Assembly (NCBI RefSeq): GCF_009765865.1 | Contig: NZ_LMUQ01000073.1 | Location: 91,944 to 155,943, forward strand | DNA length: 64,000 nt | From: Acidisoma sp. L85 | GTDB taxonomy: Bacteria; Pseudomonadota; Alphaproteobacteria; Acetobacterales; Acetobacteraceae | Direction of reading: 5' to 3' | Shown: piece by piece, positions 27,913 through 37,214 of the stretch | How positions within the stretch are numbered: the stretch's first letter is position 1 | How the letters are laid out: each line of letters starts with the position of its first letter | Position numbers and translations under genes: made by a program | The notes under the pieces: model-generated | Told to the model about the DNA's origin: nothing | Database searches by the model: none | The model's input: only the letters and a program-made list of their open reading frames with translations

Positions 27913-30900
27913 TGTCGACTGCCTCAGAAACATTTCCGCGCGAAATCGCGGCGCCTGCCGCCGCTGTCTCCACGAGACCGGCACAGCCGTTCCGGCTTGC
28001 CGAGGCAGCCGGAGTCGACAGGAAAAACCTGCTGGATTTCACCTTCGACGGACAGCGCTATAGTGGCCACTCCGGCGATACTTTGGCCTCCGCTTTGCTG
28101 GCCAGCGGCGTCCGGCTCGTCGGCCGTTCGTTCAAATATCACCGGCCACGCGGCATACTTTCCGCCGGTCCGGAAGAGCCCAATGCGATAGTCGAGCTGC
28201 GCGATGGCGCGCGGCGAGAGCCCAATACCCGCGCGACGGTCGCGGAACTGTTCCAGGGTTTGACTGCAACCAGCCAGAACCGCTGGCCGTCCTTGCGGTT
28301 CGACGTGATGGGCGTGAATCAGTTTGTGGCGCCGATTCTCGCGGCGGGCTTCTACTACAAAACCTTTATGTGGCCGGCATCCTTCTGGGAGAAGGTCTAC
28401 GAGCCACTGATCCGCCGCGCGGCTGGCTTGGGTCGAGCCTCAGGCTCGCACGATCCGGATCACTATGAGAAGACCACTACTCATTGCGACGTGCTGGTGA
28501 TCGGCGCCGGTCCCGCTGGTTTGATGGCGGCGCTGGCCGCGGTGCGGGCAGGGGCGCGCGTGGTATTGTGCGAGGAGGATTTCCTGCTCGGCGGCCGTCT
28601 CCTCTCTGAGCGTCGCATGATCGGCAACCGCTCCGCTCTCGAGTGGCTGCGCGAGGCCGAGGCGGAACTGCGAGCCGCCCCGGAGTGCCGCATTCTGCGA
28701 CGAACCAGCGTCTTCGGCGTATTCGACGGCGCCTACGGCGCGGTGGAACGCGTCGGCGACCATCTGCCTGTTCCGCCGATGTTCCAGCCGCGCCAGCGCC
28801 TTTGGCGCATTATCGCCAAGCGGCATGTGCTGTGTGCCGGTTCCCTTGAGAGACCGCTGGTCTTCGGAGACAACGACCGTCCCGGCGTGATGCTGGCGGG
28901 CGCCGTTCGCACCTACGTCAACCGCTTCGGCGTGGCGCCGGGCCGGCGGGCCGTCGTCTTCGCCAATAATGACGATGCTGCGCGCACAGTCGCCGATCTC
29001 GCCGCCGCAGGTGTCGCGGTGGCGGCGCTGGTGGATGCGAGAGCCGAGGTAACGCCCGAGATAAGCCGCATAGCCGAAGCAGCGGGCGCAAAACTACTTG
29101 CTGGAGCTCGGATCACCGAAACACGCGGCCGACTGGCGTTACGGGGTGCGGTGGTTACCGATGCGGCGGGGACGCGCCACAACTTCGATTGCGATCTGCT
29201 CGCCATGTCGGGCGGCTGGAGCCCGACGGTGCATCTCACCTCGCACCACGGCGGAAAGCCGGTCTGGAGCGAAGCCAAGGCCGCCTTCCTGCCGCCGTCG
29301 CACCTGCCGCCCGGCATGGCGGTGGCTGGCGCAGCGACGGGTGACCCGCTGCTTGCCGACTGCCTCGCCTCCGGCGCGCAGGCCGGGGCGGAGGCGGCGC
29401 GGCTGGCTGGTTTCCAGACGAGCCTTCCAGCCATTCCCGAGACGGATGGCGAAAGCGCAGAGTTGCAGCCGCTGTGGCGGGTGCGGGGCGGAAAGGGCAA
29501 GGCCTTCGTCGATTTCCAGAACGATGTGGCCGCGAGCGATGTCGCCCTGGCGCAGCGCGAGGGCTTCCGGGCGGTTGAGCACCTCAAGCGCTACACCACG
29601 CTCGGCATGGCGACCGATCAGGGCAAGACCTCAAACGTCAACGGCCTGGCTCTGATGGCGGAGTTTAACGAGCGGACCATCGCCCAAACCGGCACCACCA
29701 CCTTCCGGCCACCTTATACTCCAGTCTCCGTCGGCGTACTGGCAGGTCGGCACCGAGGCCACGAGTTCAGGCCGACACGCCTCACGCCAACGCATGATTG
29801 GGCGACGGAGCAAGGCGCTGTCTTCGTGGAGACCGGACCGTGGCTGCGCGCGCAATATTTCCCGCGTCCCGGAGAGGCGGATTGGCTGGTGACCGCAACG
29901 CGCGAGGCCCGCGCCGTACGTGAGGCAGTAGGGCTCTGCGACGTGAGCACGCTGGGGAAGATCGACATTCAAGGTCCGGATGCCGCGGTGCTGCTGGACC
30001 GCGTTTACGCCAACAACTTCGCGTCCTTGCCGATTGGTCGCGTGCGCTATGGCGTAATGCTGCGTGAAGATGGGTTCGTGATGGATGACGGCACGACCGC
30101 TCGCCTGGCCGGCGACCGGTTCCTCATGACCACGACGACGGCTAATGCCGTGAGCGTTTCACGGCACCTCGATTTCTGCAGCCAGTGGTTATGGCCTGAA
30201 TTGGACGTGCAGATGATTTCGGTCACCGAGCAATGGGCGCAAATCGCGGTGGCGGGGCCGCGGTCGCGTGCGGTGATCGAAGGTGTCGTGGATGCGGGCT
30301 TCGACATCTCCAATGCCGCTTTCCCTTACATGAGCTGTGCCGAGCTGACGATCTGCGGCGGTCTCAAGGCGCGTCTCTTCCGCATCTCATTCTCCGGTGA
30401 ACTGGCCTACGAACTCGCGGTGCCGGCTCGTTATGGTGATGCCCTGATGCGCCGCCTGATGGAGATCGGAAAACCGCTCGGCGTCACACCCTATGGCATC
30501 GAGGCGCTAGGCGTGTTGCGCGTTGAGAAGGGACATCCGGCCGGCAATGAGCTGAGCGGCCAAACCACCGCCGCGGATATTGGCCTCGGCCGCATGATGT
30601 CAAAGACGAAGGATTTCATCGGCAAGGCCATGGCGCAGCGCGCTGGGCTCACGGCCACCGATCGGCCGGTGCTGGTCGGCATTCGTCCTTGGGACCGCGC
30701 CGCGCGACTTCGAGCGGGGGCGCATTTTCTCGCCAGGAACGTGGAGAATCTTGCTGCCAATGACGAGGGCTATGTGACCTCCGTGGCCTATTCCCCCGCT
30801 CTTGGTCATTGGATCGGCCTTGGCCTGTTGCAGCGCGGGACTGAGCGTCTTGGCGAAGTCGTCCGGGCTTATGACCCTGTGCGAGGCGGCGATCTGGAAG

Positions 30901-30956
30901 TTGAGATTGTGTCCCCAGTCCTTGTTGATCCAACGGGAGACCGCCTCCGTGGTTGA
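27909..30956 (+). CDS. mgdC: N-methylglutamate dehydrogenase subunit C (sarcosine oxidase alpha-like)
   Basis: A 1015-residue SoxA-type subunit. Domains in order: an N-terminal ferredoxin-like plug (FTFDGQRYSGHSGDTLASAL, residues about 43-80, then SFKYHRPRG); a dinucleotide-binding core (DVLVIGAGPAGLMAAL near residue 194); and a C-terminal aminomethyltransferase (GCV_T) domain from about residue 620, seen in VGLCDVSTLGKIDIQG and GVLRVEKGHPAGNELSG. The last domain passes the one-carbon unit to tetrahydrofolate, giving methylene-THF instead of free formaldehyde when folate is bound. Coupled to mgdB by a 4-bp overlap and to mgdD by an 8-bp overlap. Confidence 0.88.
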   Translation: MMSTASETFPREIAAPAAAVSTRPAQPFRLAEAAGVDRKNLLDFTFDGQRYSGHSGDTLASALLASGVRLVGRSFKYHRPRGILSAGPEEPNAIVELRDGARREPNTRATVAELFQGLTATSQNRWPSLRFDVMGVNQFVAPILAAGFYYKTFMWPASFWEKVYEPLIRRAAGLGRASGSHDPDHYEKTTTHCDVLVIGAGPAGLMAALAAVRAGARVVLCEEDFLLGGRLLSERRMIGNRSALEWLREAEAELRAAPECRILRRTSVFGVFDGAYGAVERVGDHLPVPPMFQPRQRLWRIIAKRHVLCAGSLERPLVFGDNDRPGVMLAGAVRTYVNRFGVAPGRRAVVFANNDDAARTVADLAAAGVAVAALVDARAEVTPEISRIAEAAGAKLLAGARITETRGRLALRGAVVTDAAGTRHNFDCDLLAMSGGWSPTVHLTSHHGGKPVWSEAKAAFLPPSHLPPGMAVAGAATGDPLLADCLASGAQAGAEAARLAGFQTSLPAIPETDGESAELQPLWRVRGGKGKAFVDFQNDVAASDVALAQREGFRAVEHLKRYTTLGMATDQGKTSNVNGLALMAEFNERTIAQTGTTTFRPPYTPVSVGVLAGRHRGHEFRPTRLTPTHDWATEQGAVFVETGPWLRAQYFPRPGEADWLVTATREARAVREAVGLCDVSTLGKIDIQGPDAAVLLDRVYANNFASLPIGRVRYGVMLREDGFVMDDGTTARLAGDRFLMTTTTANAVSVSRHLDFCSQWLWPELDVQMISVTEQWAQIAVAGPRSRAVIEGVVDAGFDISNAAFPYMSCAELTICGGLKARLFRISFSGELAYELAVPARYGDALMRRLMEIGKPLGVTPYGIEALGVLRVEKGHPAGNELSGQTTAADIGLGRMMSKTKDFIGKAMAQRAGLTATDRPVLVGIRPWDRAARLRAGAHFLARNVENLAANDEGYVTSVAYSPALGHWIGLGLLQRGTERLGEVVRAYDPVRGGDLEVEIVSPVLVDPTGDRLRG

Positions 30957-31554
30957 AATCGGCCTTCTGTCCCGCTCGCCTTTGGCGGCTGTCCTTCAGC
31001 CCGGGCACTACGGCCAACCCGGCCAGGATGGCCTTGTCGTGCAGGAACGAACCGGGTTGCACATTGTCAACCTCGCCGCGAGACGCGGACAGGGGGGCGC
31101 TCTCGCGGTCGCGGTGCAGAGGTCCTGGGGCCTCGAACTGCCGACGACCCCACGACGCGCCGGGGACGGGCGGCTTGCCTTCCTCTGGTCGGGCGGTGCC
31201 CAATGGCTCGCCATCGCCGAGGGCACGGGCGACCTGGAATTGAGCCTCAAGGATCGTCTCGGTAGCCTCGCCTCGCTGACCGACCAGAGTGACGGCCGGT
31301 CGGTTCTGCGCCTAAGCGGTTCACGCACTCGCGAAACCCTCGCCAAGGGCTTGGCGATCGACCTCCATCCGCGCGCCTTCACTCCGGGGGACACCGCGCT
31401 CACCTTGGCCGGCCATATCGGTGTGCAGATCTGGCAACTGGACGACACGCCAAGCTATGAGATCGCCGTCGCACGCGGCTACGCGGGCTCGCTCATCGGC
31501 TGGCTGCTTCCCGCCGGCGAAGAGTTTGGGATCACGGTGTTGCCTCCTGGGTGA
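30949..31554 (+). CDS. mgdD: N-methylglutamate dehydrogenase subunit D (sarcosine oxidase gamma-like)
   Basis: Start placed at GTG 30949, inside the end of mgdC with GGGAGA nine bases upstream; the product is 201 residues, normal for SoxG. Recognisable parts are SRSPLAAVLQPGHYGQPG at the start, LRLSGSRTRETLAKGLAIDL, and YEIAVARGYAGSLIGWL near the C terminus. SoxG is a truncated GCV_T-like subunit that completes the alpha-beta-gamma-delta complex; it is the least conserved subunit, so the assignment leans on its position as well. Confidence 0.85.
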   Translation: MVEIGLLSRSPLAAVLQPGHYGQPGQDGLVVQERTGLHIVNLAARRGQGGALAVAVQRSWGLELPTTPRRAGDGRLAFLWSGGAQWLAIAEGTGDLELSLKDRLGSLASLTDQSDGRSVLRLSGSRTRETLAKGLAIDLHPRAFTPGDTALTLAGHIGVQIWQLDDTPSYEIAVARGYAGSLIGWLLPAGEEFGITVLPPG

Positions 31555-31621
31555 GGGCAGCCCGGCGTGACAGGCTTCGCGCGGCGTGGTCTATCGATCC
31601 GTGGCGCGACGCTGAGGAAAT

Positions 31622-32281
31622 ATGGCTTCGACCCGATCGTCCTCCCTGAACGAGCCGGTGCCGGACGGCAATCTGCCGACTGGTTCGTCGGCCGCGCCGG
31701 TGCGGGAGATGACGCTCGAGGAATCGCTCGGGGCGCAAATCCGTCTGCTGCGCCGCCGTGCCGATCTGACGGGTGCTGAACTCGCGACCTCGGCCGGAAT
31801 CTCGCTGGGCATGCTGTCCAAGATCGAGAACGGCCAAATCTCCCCGTCGCTCGCCACGCTCCAGGCGGTGTGCGGCGCTTTGAACGTGCCCCTGAGCCAC
31901 CTCTTCTCGACCTTTGAGGAGCGGCGGGACAGTTCTCTCGTCAAGAAGGGGCAGGGCGTGGTCATCGAGCGCCGCGGCACCAAGGCTGGGCACGAATACC
32001 AGCTTCTGGGGCACGTGCTGGGTGGCCCGGTCGTCATGGAACCGTATCTGATCACCCTCCATGAGGAGGCGCGGCCCTATACGAGCTTCCGCCATGAGGG
32101 GATCGAACTGATCTATATGCTGTCGGGGAAGGTGAGATATCGCCACGGCGACCGGAGTTACGATCTGTCCGCCGGCGATACGCTGCTCTTCGACAGCGCG
32201 GCGCCGCATGGCCCAGAGGAACTCACGGACAAGCCGATGACCTATCTCTCGATCATCGTCTACCCGCGCCGGCTAGACTGA
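31622..32281 (+). CDS. XRE-family regulator with cupin sensor domain
   Basis: A 219-residue regulator: an HTH of the Cro/CI type (LRRRADLTGAELATSAGISL, then MLSKIENGQISPSLATLQAV) around residues 42-95, followed by a cupin domain (RHEGIELIYMLSGKVRYRHG, LSAGDTLLFDSAAPHGP). GAGGA precedes the ATG. It lies between the mgd and mgs operons in the same direction, the obvious candidate for their regulator. The ligand is unknown; related PuuR-type proteins sense amines or gamma-glutamyl amines. Confidence 0.88.
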   Translation: MASTRSSSLNEPVPDGNLPTGSSAAPVREMTLEESLGAQIRLLRRRADLTGAELATSAGISLGMLSKIENGQISPSLATLQAVCGALNVPLSHLFSTFEERRDSSLVKKGQGVVIERRGTKAGHEYQLLGHVLGGPVVMEPYLITLHEEARPYTSFRHEGIELIYMLSGKVRYRHGDRSYDLSAGDTLLFDSAAPHGPEELTDKPMTYLSIIVYPRRLD

Positions 32282-32317
32282 CCCGCTTTCCTGTTGAGAA
32301 AGATTTATTCGTGACGG

Positions 32318-32346
32318 TTGACCTGGGCTGGGCGCGCTCGTAGCCT
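32318..32346 (+). promoter_or_regulatory. possible promoter of mgsABC
   Basis: TTGACC at 32318-32323 and TAGCCT at 32341-32346 with a 17-bp spacer, 36 bp before the mgsA ATG. A second GCGTAGCCT occurs at 35345-35353, 39 bp before gmaS, without an equally good -35, so the two units may share a promoter element. Read by eye. Confidence 0.35.
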
Positions 32347-32381
32347 AATTTCACGGTTAGTCGCCAGGTTGGGGCATAGCG

Positions 32382-33281
32382 ATGTGCGGCATTGTTGGTC
32401 TGTTCCTAAAGAACCCGGCGCTGGAGCCTCAGCTTGGCCGGAGGATGACCGAGATGCTGAGGGTTATGAGCGACCGCGGCCCTGACAGCACAGGCTTCGC
32501 CCTCTATGGAAGCCCAGTCGCGGAGCGCGTGAAGATGACGCTGCGCGGCCATCGCGATACTGATTTCTCGGCACTAGCGAGCGCGCTCAGCCAGAGGCTC
32601 GACATCGCGGTCTCGGTCACCTGTCATGACGATCATGCCGTCCTGTCGGTGCCTTCCCTGGCAGTTGAGGAAGCCAGGAGCGCGCTCGCTGCCCTGTCTT
32701 CCGAGGTGAAGGTGGTGGCAACGGGCAGCACGATGGAACTCTACAAGGGTGTCGGGTTGCCTGAGGACGTCACGGACCGCTTTGGTTTGACAGCCATGGG
32801 CGGCACTCACGCGATCGGCCATACGCGGATGGCGACCGAGTCCGCGGTGACAATCGCAGGGGCTCATCCGTTTTCGACGGGCGCGGATCAGTGCCTTGTC
32901 CACAACGGCTCGCTATCGAACCACAACGCCATTCGCCGCATTCTGAAAGCCGATGGGCAGGTCTTCGAGACCGAGAACGATACGGAGGTCGCGGCGGGCT
33001 ATCTCTCTTGGAGGCTCGCGCAGGGCGCGCGGCTCGATGAGGCGCTCACGGCCGCGCTGTCCGATCTCGACGGCTTCTACACTTTCGTGGTCGGCACCAA
33101 GTCGGGCTTCGGCGTGCTGCGCGATCCCATAGCTTGCAAGCCGGCGGTGATGGCCGAAACCGACGACTATGTGGCCTTCGGTTCCGAATACCGCGCCCTG
33201 GTCGATTTGCCTGGCATCGAAGATGCGCGAATCTTCGAGCCCGAACCGCAGAAGGTCTATTTCTGGGAGCGTCAGGCTTGA
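32382..33281 (+). CDS. mgsA: N-methylglutamate synthase subunit A (class II glutamine amidotransferase)
   Basis: A 299-residue class II amidotransferase whose start MCGIVGLFLKN exposes the catalytic Cys2 after Met removal. SDRGPDSTGFALYG, GHTRMATESAVTIAGAHPF and VHNGSLSNHNAIRR are the standard glutaminase-site blocks. It corresponds to the N-terminal domain of glutamate synthase expressed as a separate protein (GlxB/MgsA). In the N-methylglutamate pathway it is thought to release the methylamine moiety from gamma-glutamylmethylamide for transfer to 2-oxoglutarate. First gene of mgsABC. Confidence 0.88.
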   Translation: MCGIVGLFLKNPALEPQLGRRMTEMLRVMSDRGPDSTGFALYGSPVAERVKMTLRGHRDTDFSALASALSQRLDIAVSVTCHDDHAVLSVPSLAVEEARSALAALSSEVKVVATGSTMELYKGVGLPEDVTDRFGLTAMGGTHAIGHTRMATESAVTIAGAHPFSTGADQCLVHNGSLSNHNAIRRILKADGQVFETENDTEVAAGYLSWRLAQGARLDEALTAALSDLDGFYTFVVGTKSGFGVLRDPIACKPAVMAETDDYVAFGSEYRALVDLPGIEDARIFEPEPQKVYFWERQA

Positions 33282-33286
33282 ATGCC

Positions 33287-33982
33287 ATGCCGCATTCCGA
33301 GACCGTCGACCTTGCGAGCGTGCCTCTGCGGGAGCTGCACGAACAACTGCATGGGCTGCCCGCCGACACTCACCGCACGTCCTGGCAGATCCTCAATCCG
33401 CGTGGCCGGCACGCTGTCGCGGTCGGGCTCGACGCGCCGATACGCGTGAGAGTCAGGGGACATGTCGGCTACTACGCGGCCGGTATGAACCAGAAGGCCA
33501 TTGTCACCATCGAAGGAAATGCGGGTCCAGGTGTCGCCGAGAACATGATGAGCGGCGAGGTGCGTGTCCTTGGCAATGCCAGCATGGCGGCTGGTGCCAC
33601 CGGTCGCGGCGGCCTGCTGGTGGTCCGGGGTGACGCCGGTGCACGCTGCGGCATTTCGATGAAAGGCATCGATATCGTCGTGCGTGGTTCCGTGGGTCAC
33701 ATGAGCGCTTTCATGGGCCAGACGGGCAATCTGGTTGTCTGCGGCGACGCGGGAGAAGCTCTCGGGGACAGTTTGTACGAGGCTCGGCTGTTCGTTCGCG
33801 GAGCGGTGAAAAGCCTCGGTGCCGATTGCGAGCGCAAGGAAATGAATGAGGCGGACCGCGCTACGCTTGCGGCCCTGCTCCTGCGCGCTGAACTCTCCGA
33901 GTTCGACGTCCGAGACTTCGCACTCTACGGGTCGGCACGCAGCCTCTATCACTTCCATGTCGACAATGTGAGTTCGTATTGA
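33287..33982 (+). CDS. mgsB: N-methylglutamate synthase subunit B (GltB GXGXG domain)
   Basis: A 231-residue protein consisting of the beta-helical GXGXG domain from the C-terminal part of glutamate synthase: repeated glycine turns GNAGPGVAENMMSGEVRVLG, GRGGLLVVRGDAGARCG, VRGSVGHMSAFMGQTGNLVV, GDAGEALGDSLYEARLFVRG. ATG 33287 is used; TTG 33278 is an in-frame alternative. It begins 5 bp after mgsA stops and overlaps mgsC by 4 bp. It is a structural module linking the amidotransferase and FMN subunits. Confidence 0.88.
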   Translation: MPHSETVDLASVPLRELHEQLHGLPADTHRTSWQILNPRGRHAVAVGLDAPIRVRVRGHVGYYAAGMNQKAIVTIEGNAGPGVAENMMSGEVRVLGNASMAAGATGRGGLLVVRGDAGARCGISMKGIDIVVRGSVGHMSAFMGQTGNLVVCGDAGEALGDSLYEARLFVRGAVKSLGADCERKEMNEADRATLAALLLRAELSEFDVRDFALYGSARSLYHFHVDNVSSY

Positions 33983-35325
33983 GGCCCATGACCGCACCTT
34001 CAAAACCGGGACCGCAGACATTGCCGCGCCAGTCGGCGACTTTCGACCGGCATACGATCGCCGAGATCAACCGTGCCGCCGCCACCGGAATCTACGATAT
34101 CCGTGGCGGTGGAGCGAAACGCAAGCTTCCGCATTTCGACGATCTGCTGTTTCTCGGCGCCTCCATCTCGCGCTATCCGCTGGAGGGGTATCGCGAACGT
34201 TGCGACACCAAGGTCACGCTCGGAGGTCGGCTCGCGAAAAAGCCGATCGAGCTCAAGATTCCCGTGACGATCGCCGGGATGTCCTTCGGCGCTTTGTCGG
34301 GTCAAGCAAAGGAGGCGCTAGGACGTGGCGCCACGCTCGCCGGAACATCGACGACGACCGGCGATGGTGGCATGACGGAGGAGGAGCGCGGCCATTCGGC
34401 GACATTGATCTACCAGTACCTTCCATCGCGCTACGGGATGAACCCGAATGACTTGCGTCGTGCTGACGCGATCGAAATCGTGATCGGCCAAGGTGCTAAG
34501 CCAGGCGGCGGTGGCATGTTGCTCGGACAGAAGATTTCCGAGCGCGTGGCGAAGATGCGTGATCTGCCCGAGGGGATCGACCAGCGCTCCGCCTGTCGTC
34601 ATCCGGATTGGACAGGCCCCGATGACCTTGAGATCAAGATCGAGGAGCTGCGCGAGATTACCGGATGGCAAAAGCCGATCTTTGTGAAGGTGGGCGCCAG
34701 CCGGCCTTATTACGATATCGCGCTGGCGGTGAAGGCTGGCGCCGATGTGGTTGTGCTGGACGGCATGCAGGGCGGCACCGCCGCGACGCAGGATGTGTTC
34801 ATCGAAAATGTTGGTTTGCCGATCCTCGCGGCGATCCGCCCGGCGGTGCAGGCTTTGCAGGATCTCGGGATGCATCGGAAGGTCCAGCTGATCGTTTCGG
34901 GCGGAATTCGCAGCGGCGCCGATATGGCGAAGGCCCTCGCGATGGGCGCTGACGCGGTGGCAATCGGAACGGCGGCGCTGATTGCTCTCGGTGACAACAA
35001 CCCGGCTTGGGAAGAAGAATATCAGAAGCTTGGCACGACCTCCGGTGCTTATGATGACTGGCATGAGGGCCGCGACCCGGCCGGCATCACCACTCAGGAT
35101 CCGGCGCTCGCCGCGCGGCTCGATCCGATTGTTGGTGGCAGGCGGCTCGCAAATTTCCTTTCCGTGATGACGCTGGAGGCACAGGCGATCGCGCGGGCCT
35201 GCGGGAAAAGCCACCTTCATAATCTGGAGCCAGAGGACTTGGTCGCATTGACCATGGAGGCCGCCGCAATGGCGCGCATCCCCCTGGCGGGGACCGATTG
35301 GTATCCTGGAAAAGCTGGTTTCTGA
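33979..35325 (+). CDS. mgsC: N-methylglutamate synthase subunit C (FMN-binding glutamate synthase domain)
   Basis: A 448-residue FMN-binding glutamate synthase-type barrel: VTIAGMSFGALSGQAKEALG, TTTGDGGMTEEERGH, VKVGASRPYYDIALAVKAGA, DGMQGGTAATQDV and IVSGGIRSGADMAKALAMGA are the flavin-site blocks. After IGTAALIALG the usual cysteine cluster that binds 3Fe-4S in GltB is absent; the stretch reads GDNNPAWEEEYQKLGTTSG. It should carry the transfer of methylamine onto 2-oxoglutarate. Coupled to mgsB by a 4-bp overlap and followed 66 bp later by gmaS. Confidence 0.88.
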   Translation: MRPMTAPSKPGPQTLPRQSATFDRHTIAEINRAAATGIYDIRGGGAKRKLPHFDDLLFLGASISRYPLEGYRERCDTKVTLGGRLAKKPIELKIPVTIAGMSFGALSGQAKEALGRGATLAGTSTTTGDGGMTEEERGHSATLIYQYLPSRYGMNPNDLRRADAIEIVIGQGAKPGGGGMLLGQKISERVAKMRDLPEGIDQRSACRHPDWTGPDDLEIKIEELREITGWQKPIFVKVGASRPYYDIALAVKAGADVVVLDGMQGGTAATQDVFIENVGLPILAAIRPAVQALQDLGMHRKVQLIVSGGIRSGADMAKALAMGADAVAIGTAALIALGDNNPAWEEEYQKLGTTSGAYDDWHEGRDPAGITTQDPALAARLDPIVGGRRLANFLSVMTLEAQAIARACGKSHLHNLEPEDLVALTMEAAAMARIPLAGTDWYPGKAGF

Positions 35326-35391
35326 CGCCTCACTTACCCCGCCCTGCGTAGCCTCGCCGCGGCATCATCCCAACCTTTCGGAGACAGAACA

Positions 35392-36717
35392 TTGATGGCC
35401 GAGGAACTCCGATTGAAGGAAGAACAGCTCGCGGTGCTGGCTGAAGCGCATGGTGTTCGCTATTTCCTGATCTCCTTCACGGATCTTCTCGGCCATCAGC
35501 GTGCCAAACTGGTGCCGGCCTCCGCGATTGCCGGCATGCAGAAGAACGGCGCAGGCTTCGCGGGTTTCGCCGCGGCCTTCGACATGTCGCCCGCAGATCC
35601 CGATCTGATCGCTATGCCAGATCCAGCAAGCTTCGTGCGGCTGCCTTGGAAACCGGAGGTGGGCTGGGTCGCTTCTGATCTTTACATGCGTGGCGAGCTG
35701 ATCCAACAGGGACCACGGAACGCGCTCAGGCGCGTGATTGCCCAGGCGGCGCAGCTTGGCTACACCGTGAAAAGCGGCGTCGAATGCGAGTTCTTTCTCG
35801 TGACACCGGATGCGCAGGCCATCGCCGACGGGGGCGACACGGCGGCTAAACCCTGCTACGACGCTTCCGCCCTCATGCGCCGCTATGATGTCATCGCCGA
35901 AATCTGCGACGCGATGGCGGATCTGGGATGGGAGCCGTATCAGAACGATCATGAGGATGCGAACGGGCAGTTCGAAATGAACTGGCTGTTCGACGAGGCT
36001 CTGGTCACAGCCGACCGCCATGTCTTCTTCAAGTTTCTTGCCCGCTCGATCGCCGAGAAACATGGGCTGCGCGCCACTTTCATGCCCAAGCCATTCCTGC
36101 ATCTCACCGGCAGCGGCTGCCACGCGCATGTGTCGCTTTGGCAAGGCGAGCGAAATATCTCCAGCGAAGATAGCGATCCACTGGGTCTTTCTCCGATCGG
36201 CTACCACGTCGTGGGCGGCCTGGTTCACAACGCGGAGGCGTTATGCGCGCTTCTTAATCCGACCGTGAACTCCTACAAACGGATCAATGCGCCGCGCACG
36301 ATATCGGGCGCTACCTGGTCCCCCAACACCGTGACCTTCGGTGGCGACAACCGCACGCATATGATCCGCGTCCCAGGCGGCGGGCGGTTCGAGATGCGGC
36401 TACCGGACGGGGCGGCAAATCCGTATTTACTGCAAGCGGGTATCATCGCGGCGGCAATCGACGGCATCGAGGAGAAGCGAGATCCAGGCACACCGCTCGA
36501 CATCGACATGTATGCGCAGGGCCACGCGCACAAGGACGTCAAACGCCTGCCGCTCAACCTGCTCGACGCTCTGCGTGCGCTCGAAATCTCAGCGCCACTG
36601 CGCAAGCGGCTGGGGGGCGGGCTTGTCGAGCCCTATCTCAAACTGAAGCATGCTGAGTGGGATAGTTATTGCGGCCACCTTACAGAGTGGGAGCGGCAAA
36701 CCACCCTTGACTGCTGA
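35392..36717 (+). CDS. gmaS: type III glutamine synthetase; probable gamma-glutamylmethylamide synthetase
   Basis: A 441-residue glutamine synthetase of the GlnT/GmaS class: metal/glutamate sites SGVECEFFLVTPD and NDHEDANGQFEMNW, nucleotide loop LTGSGCHAHVSLWQG, and the block NSYKRINAPRTISGATWSPN. GmaS joins methylamine to glutamate with ATP to give gamma-glutamylmethylamide, the first step of the indirect methylamine pathway. The mgs genes just upstream and the mgd genes beyond support GmaS over an ammonia-using GlnT. Downstream is a structured 497-bp gap before a permease gene. Confidence 0.87.
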   Translation: MMAEELRLKEEQLAVLAEAHGVRYFLISFTDLLGHQRAKLVPASAIAGMQKNGAGFAGFAAAFDMSPADPDLIAMPDPASFVRLPWKPEVGWVASDLYMRGELIQQGPRNALRRVIAQAAQLGYTVKSGVECEFFLVTPDAQAIADGGDTAAKPCYDASALMRRYDVIAEICDAMADLGWEPYQNDHEDANGQFEMNWLFDEALVTADRHVFFKFLARSIAEKHGLRATFMPKPFLHLTGSGCHAHVSLWQGERNISSEDSDPLGLSPIGYHVVGGLVHNAEALCALLNPTVNSYKRINAPRTISGATWSPNTVTFGGDNRTHMIRVPGGGRFEMRLPDGAANPYLLQAGIIAAAIDGIEEKRDPGTPLDIDMYAQGHAHKDVKRLPLNLLDALRALEISAPLRKRLGGGLVEPYLKLKHAEWDSYCGHLTEWERQTTLDC

Positions 36718-36875
36718 GCCACCGGGCACACTGCTGATCGAAGGACTTTGTTGCAGAGCGGAAAATTCCGTCCCGTCCCCACTCCAATCTAGCGGCATTC
36801 CCGCTCCACGACGACATCGATTCAGCGAAAGTTGAGTGTGATGATCTATTACTGAGCCGCGCCCCTGACATCGTC

Positions 36876-36967
36876 ATGGCACGCGGGGGCAGTTGGGGCA
36901 TGCCGTGCCATCCACGCCTCGCATTCGTCACGCGAGCAGAGACGTGGATGCTCGGCCTTCCGAGCAT
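36876..36967. other. three consecutive inverted repeats in the gmaS-permease gap
   Basis: The gap 36718-37214 has no convincing gene. It contains ATGGCACG/CGTGCCAT (36876-36883 with 36904-36911), then ATCCACG/CGTGGAT (36910-36949) enclosing CTCGC/GCGAG, then ATGCTCGG-CCTT-CCGAGCAT (36948-36967). Adjacent stems share two bases, so they could be mutually exclusive. No U-tract follows. Possible roles are an RNA leader of the permease gene, an attenuator after gmaS, or a small RNA; none can be chosen from sequence alone. Confidence 0.45.
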
Positions 36968-37214
36968 AACCTGGTGGAATGAGCACGGTTCATACAAAAG
37001 ACAACCCACCCTACATCGTCTGAACCAGTAGACATCATGTCGCTTGGTCAATGCCATTTTGCCAGATCAGATCACGAAAATCACCGCTCGCAGGAGCAAA
37101 ACTGCGCTCCACGGCACAACAATTGCAAATAGCTTTCTGGTGATGACCCAGACCTGGGCGCGCTCGATGACAAGTGGAAGCCGTTACATCCCATAGCAAG
37201 CACGGAGCGTCAAA

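Noticed and set aside
26357..31554. Reading this operon as ordinary sarcosine oxidase soxBDAG
   Set aside because: The subunits fit, but mgsABC-like and GmaS-like genes follow directly in the same direction, favouring N-methylglutamate dehydrogenase. Sarcosine activity is not excluded.
36743..36760. GACTTTGTTGCAGAGC resembling an IS6-type terminal repeat
   Set aside because: No second copy or transposase is present in the region; the similarity is short.
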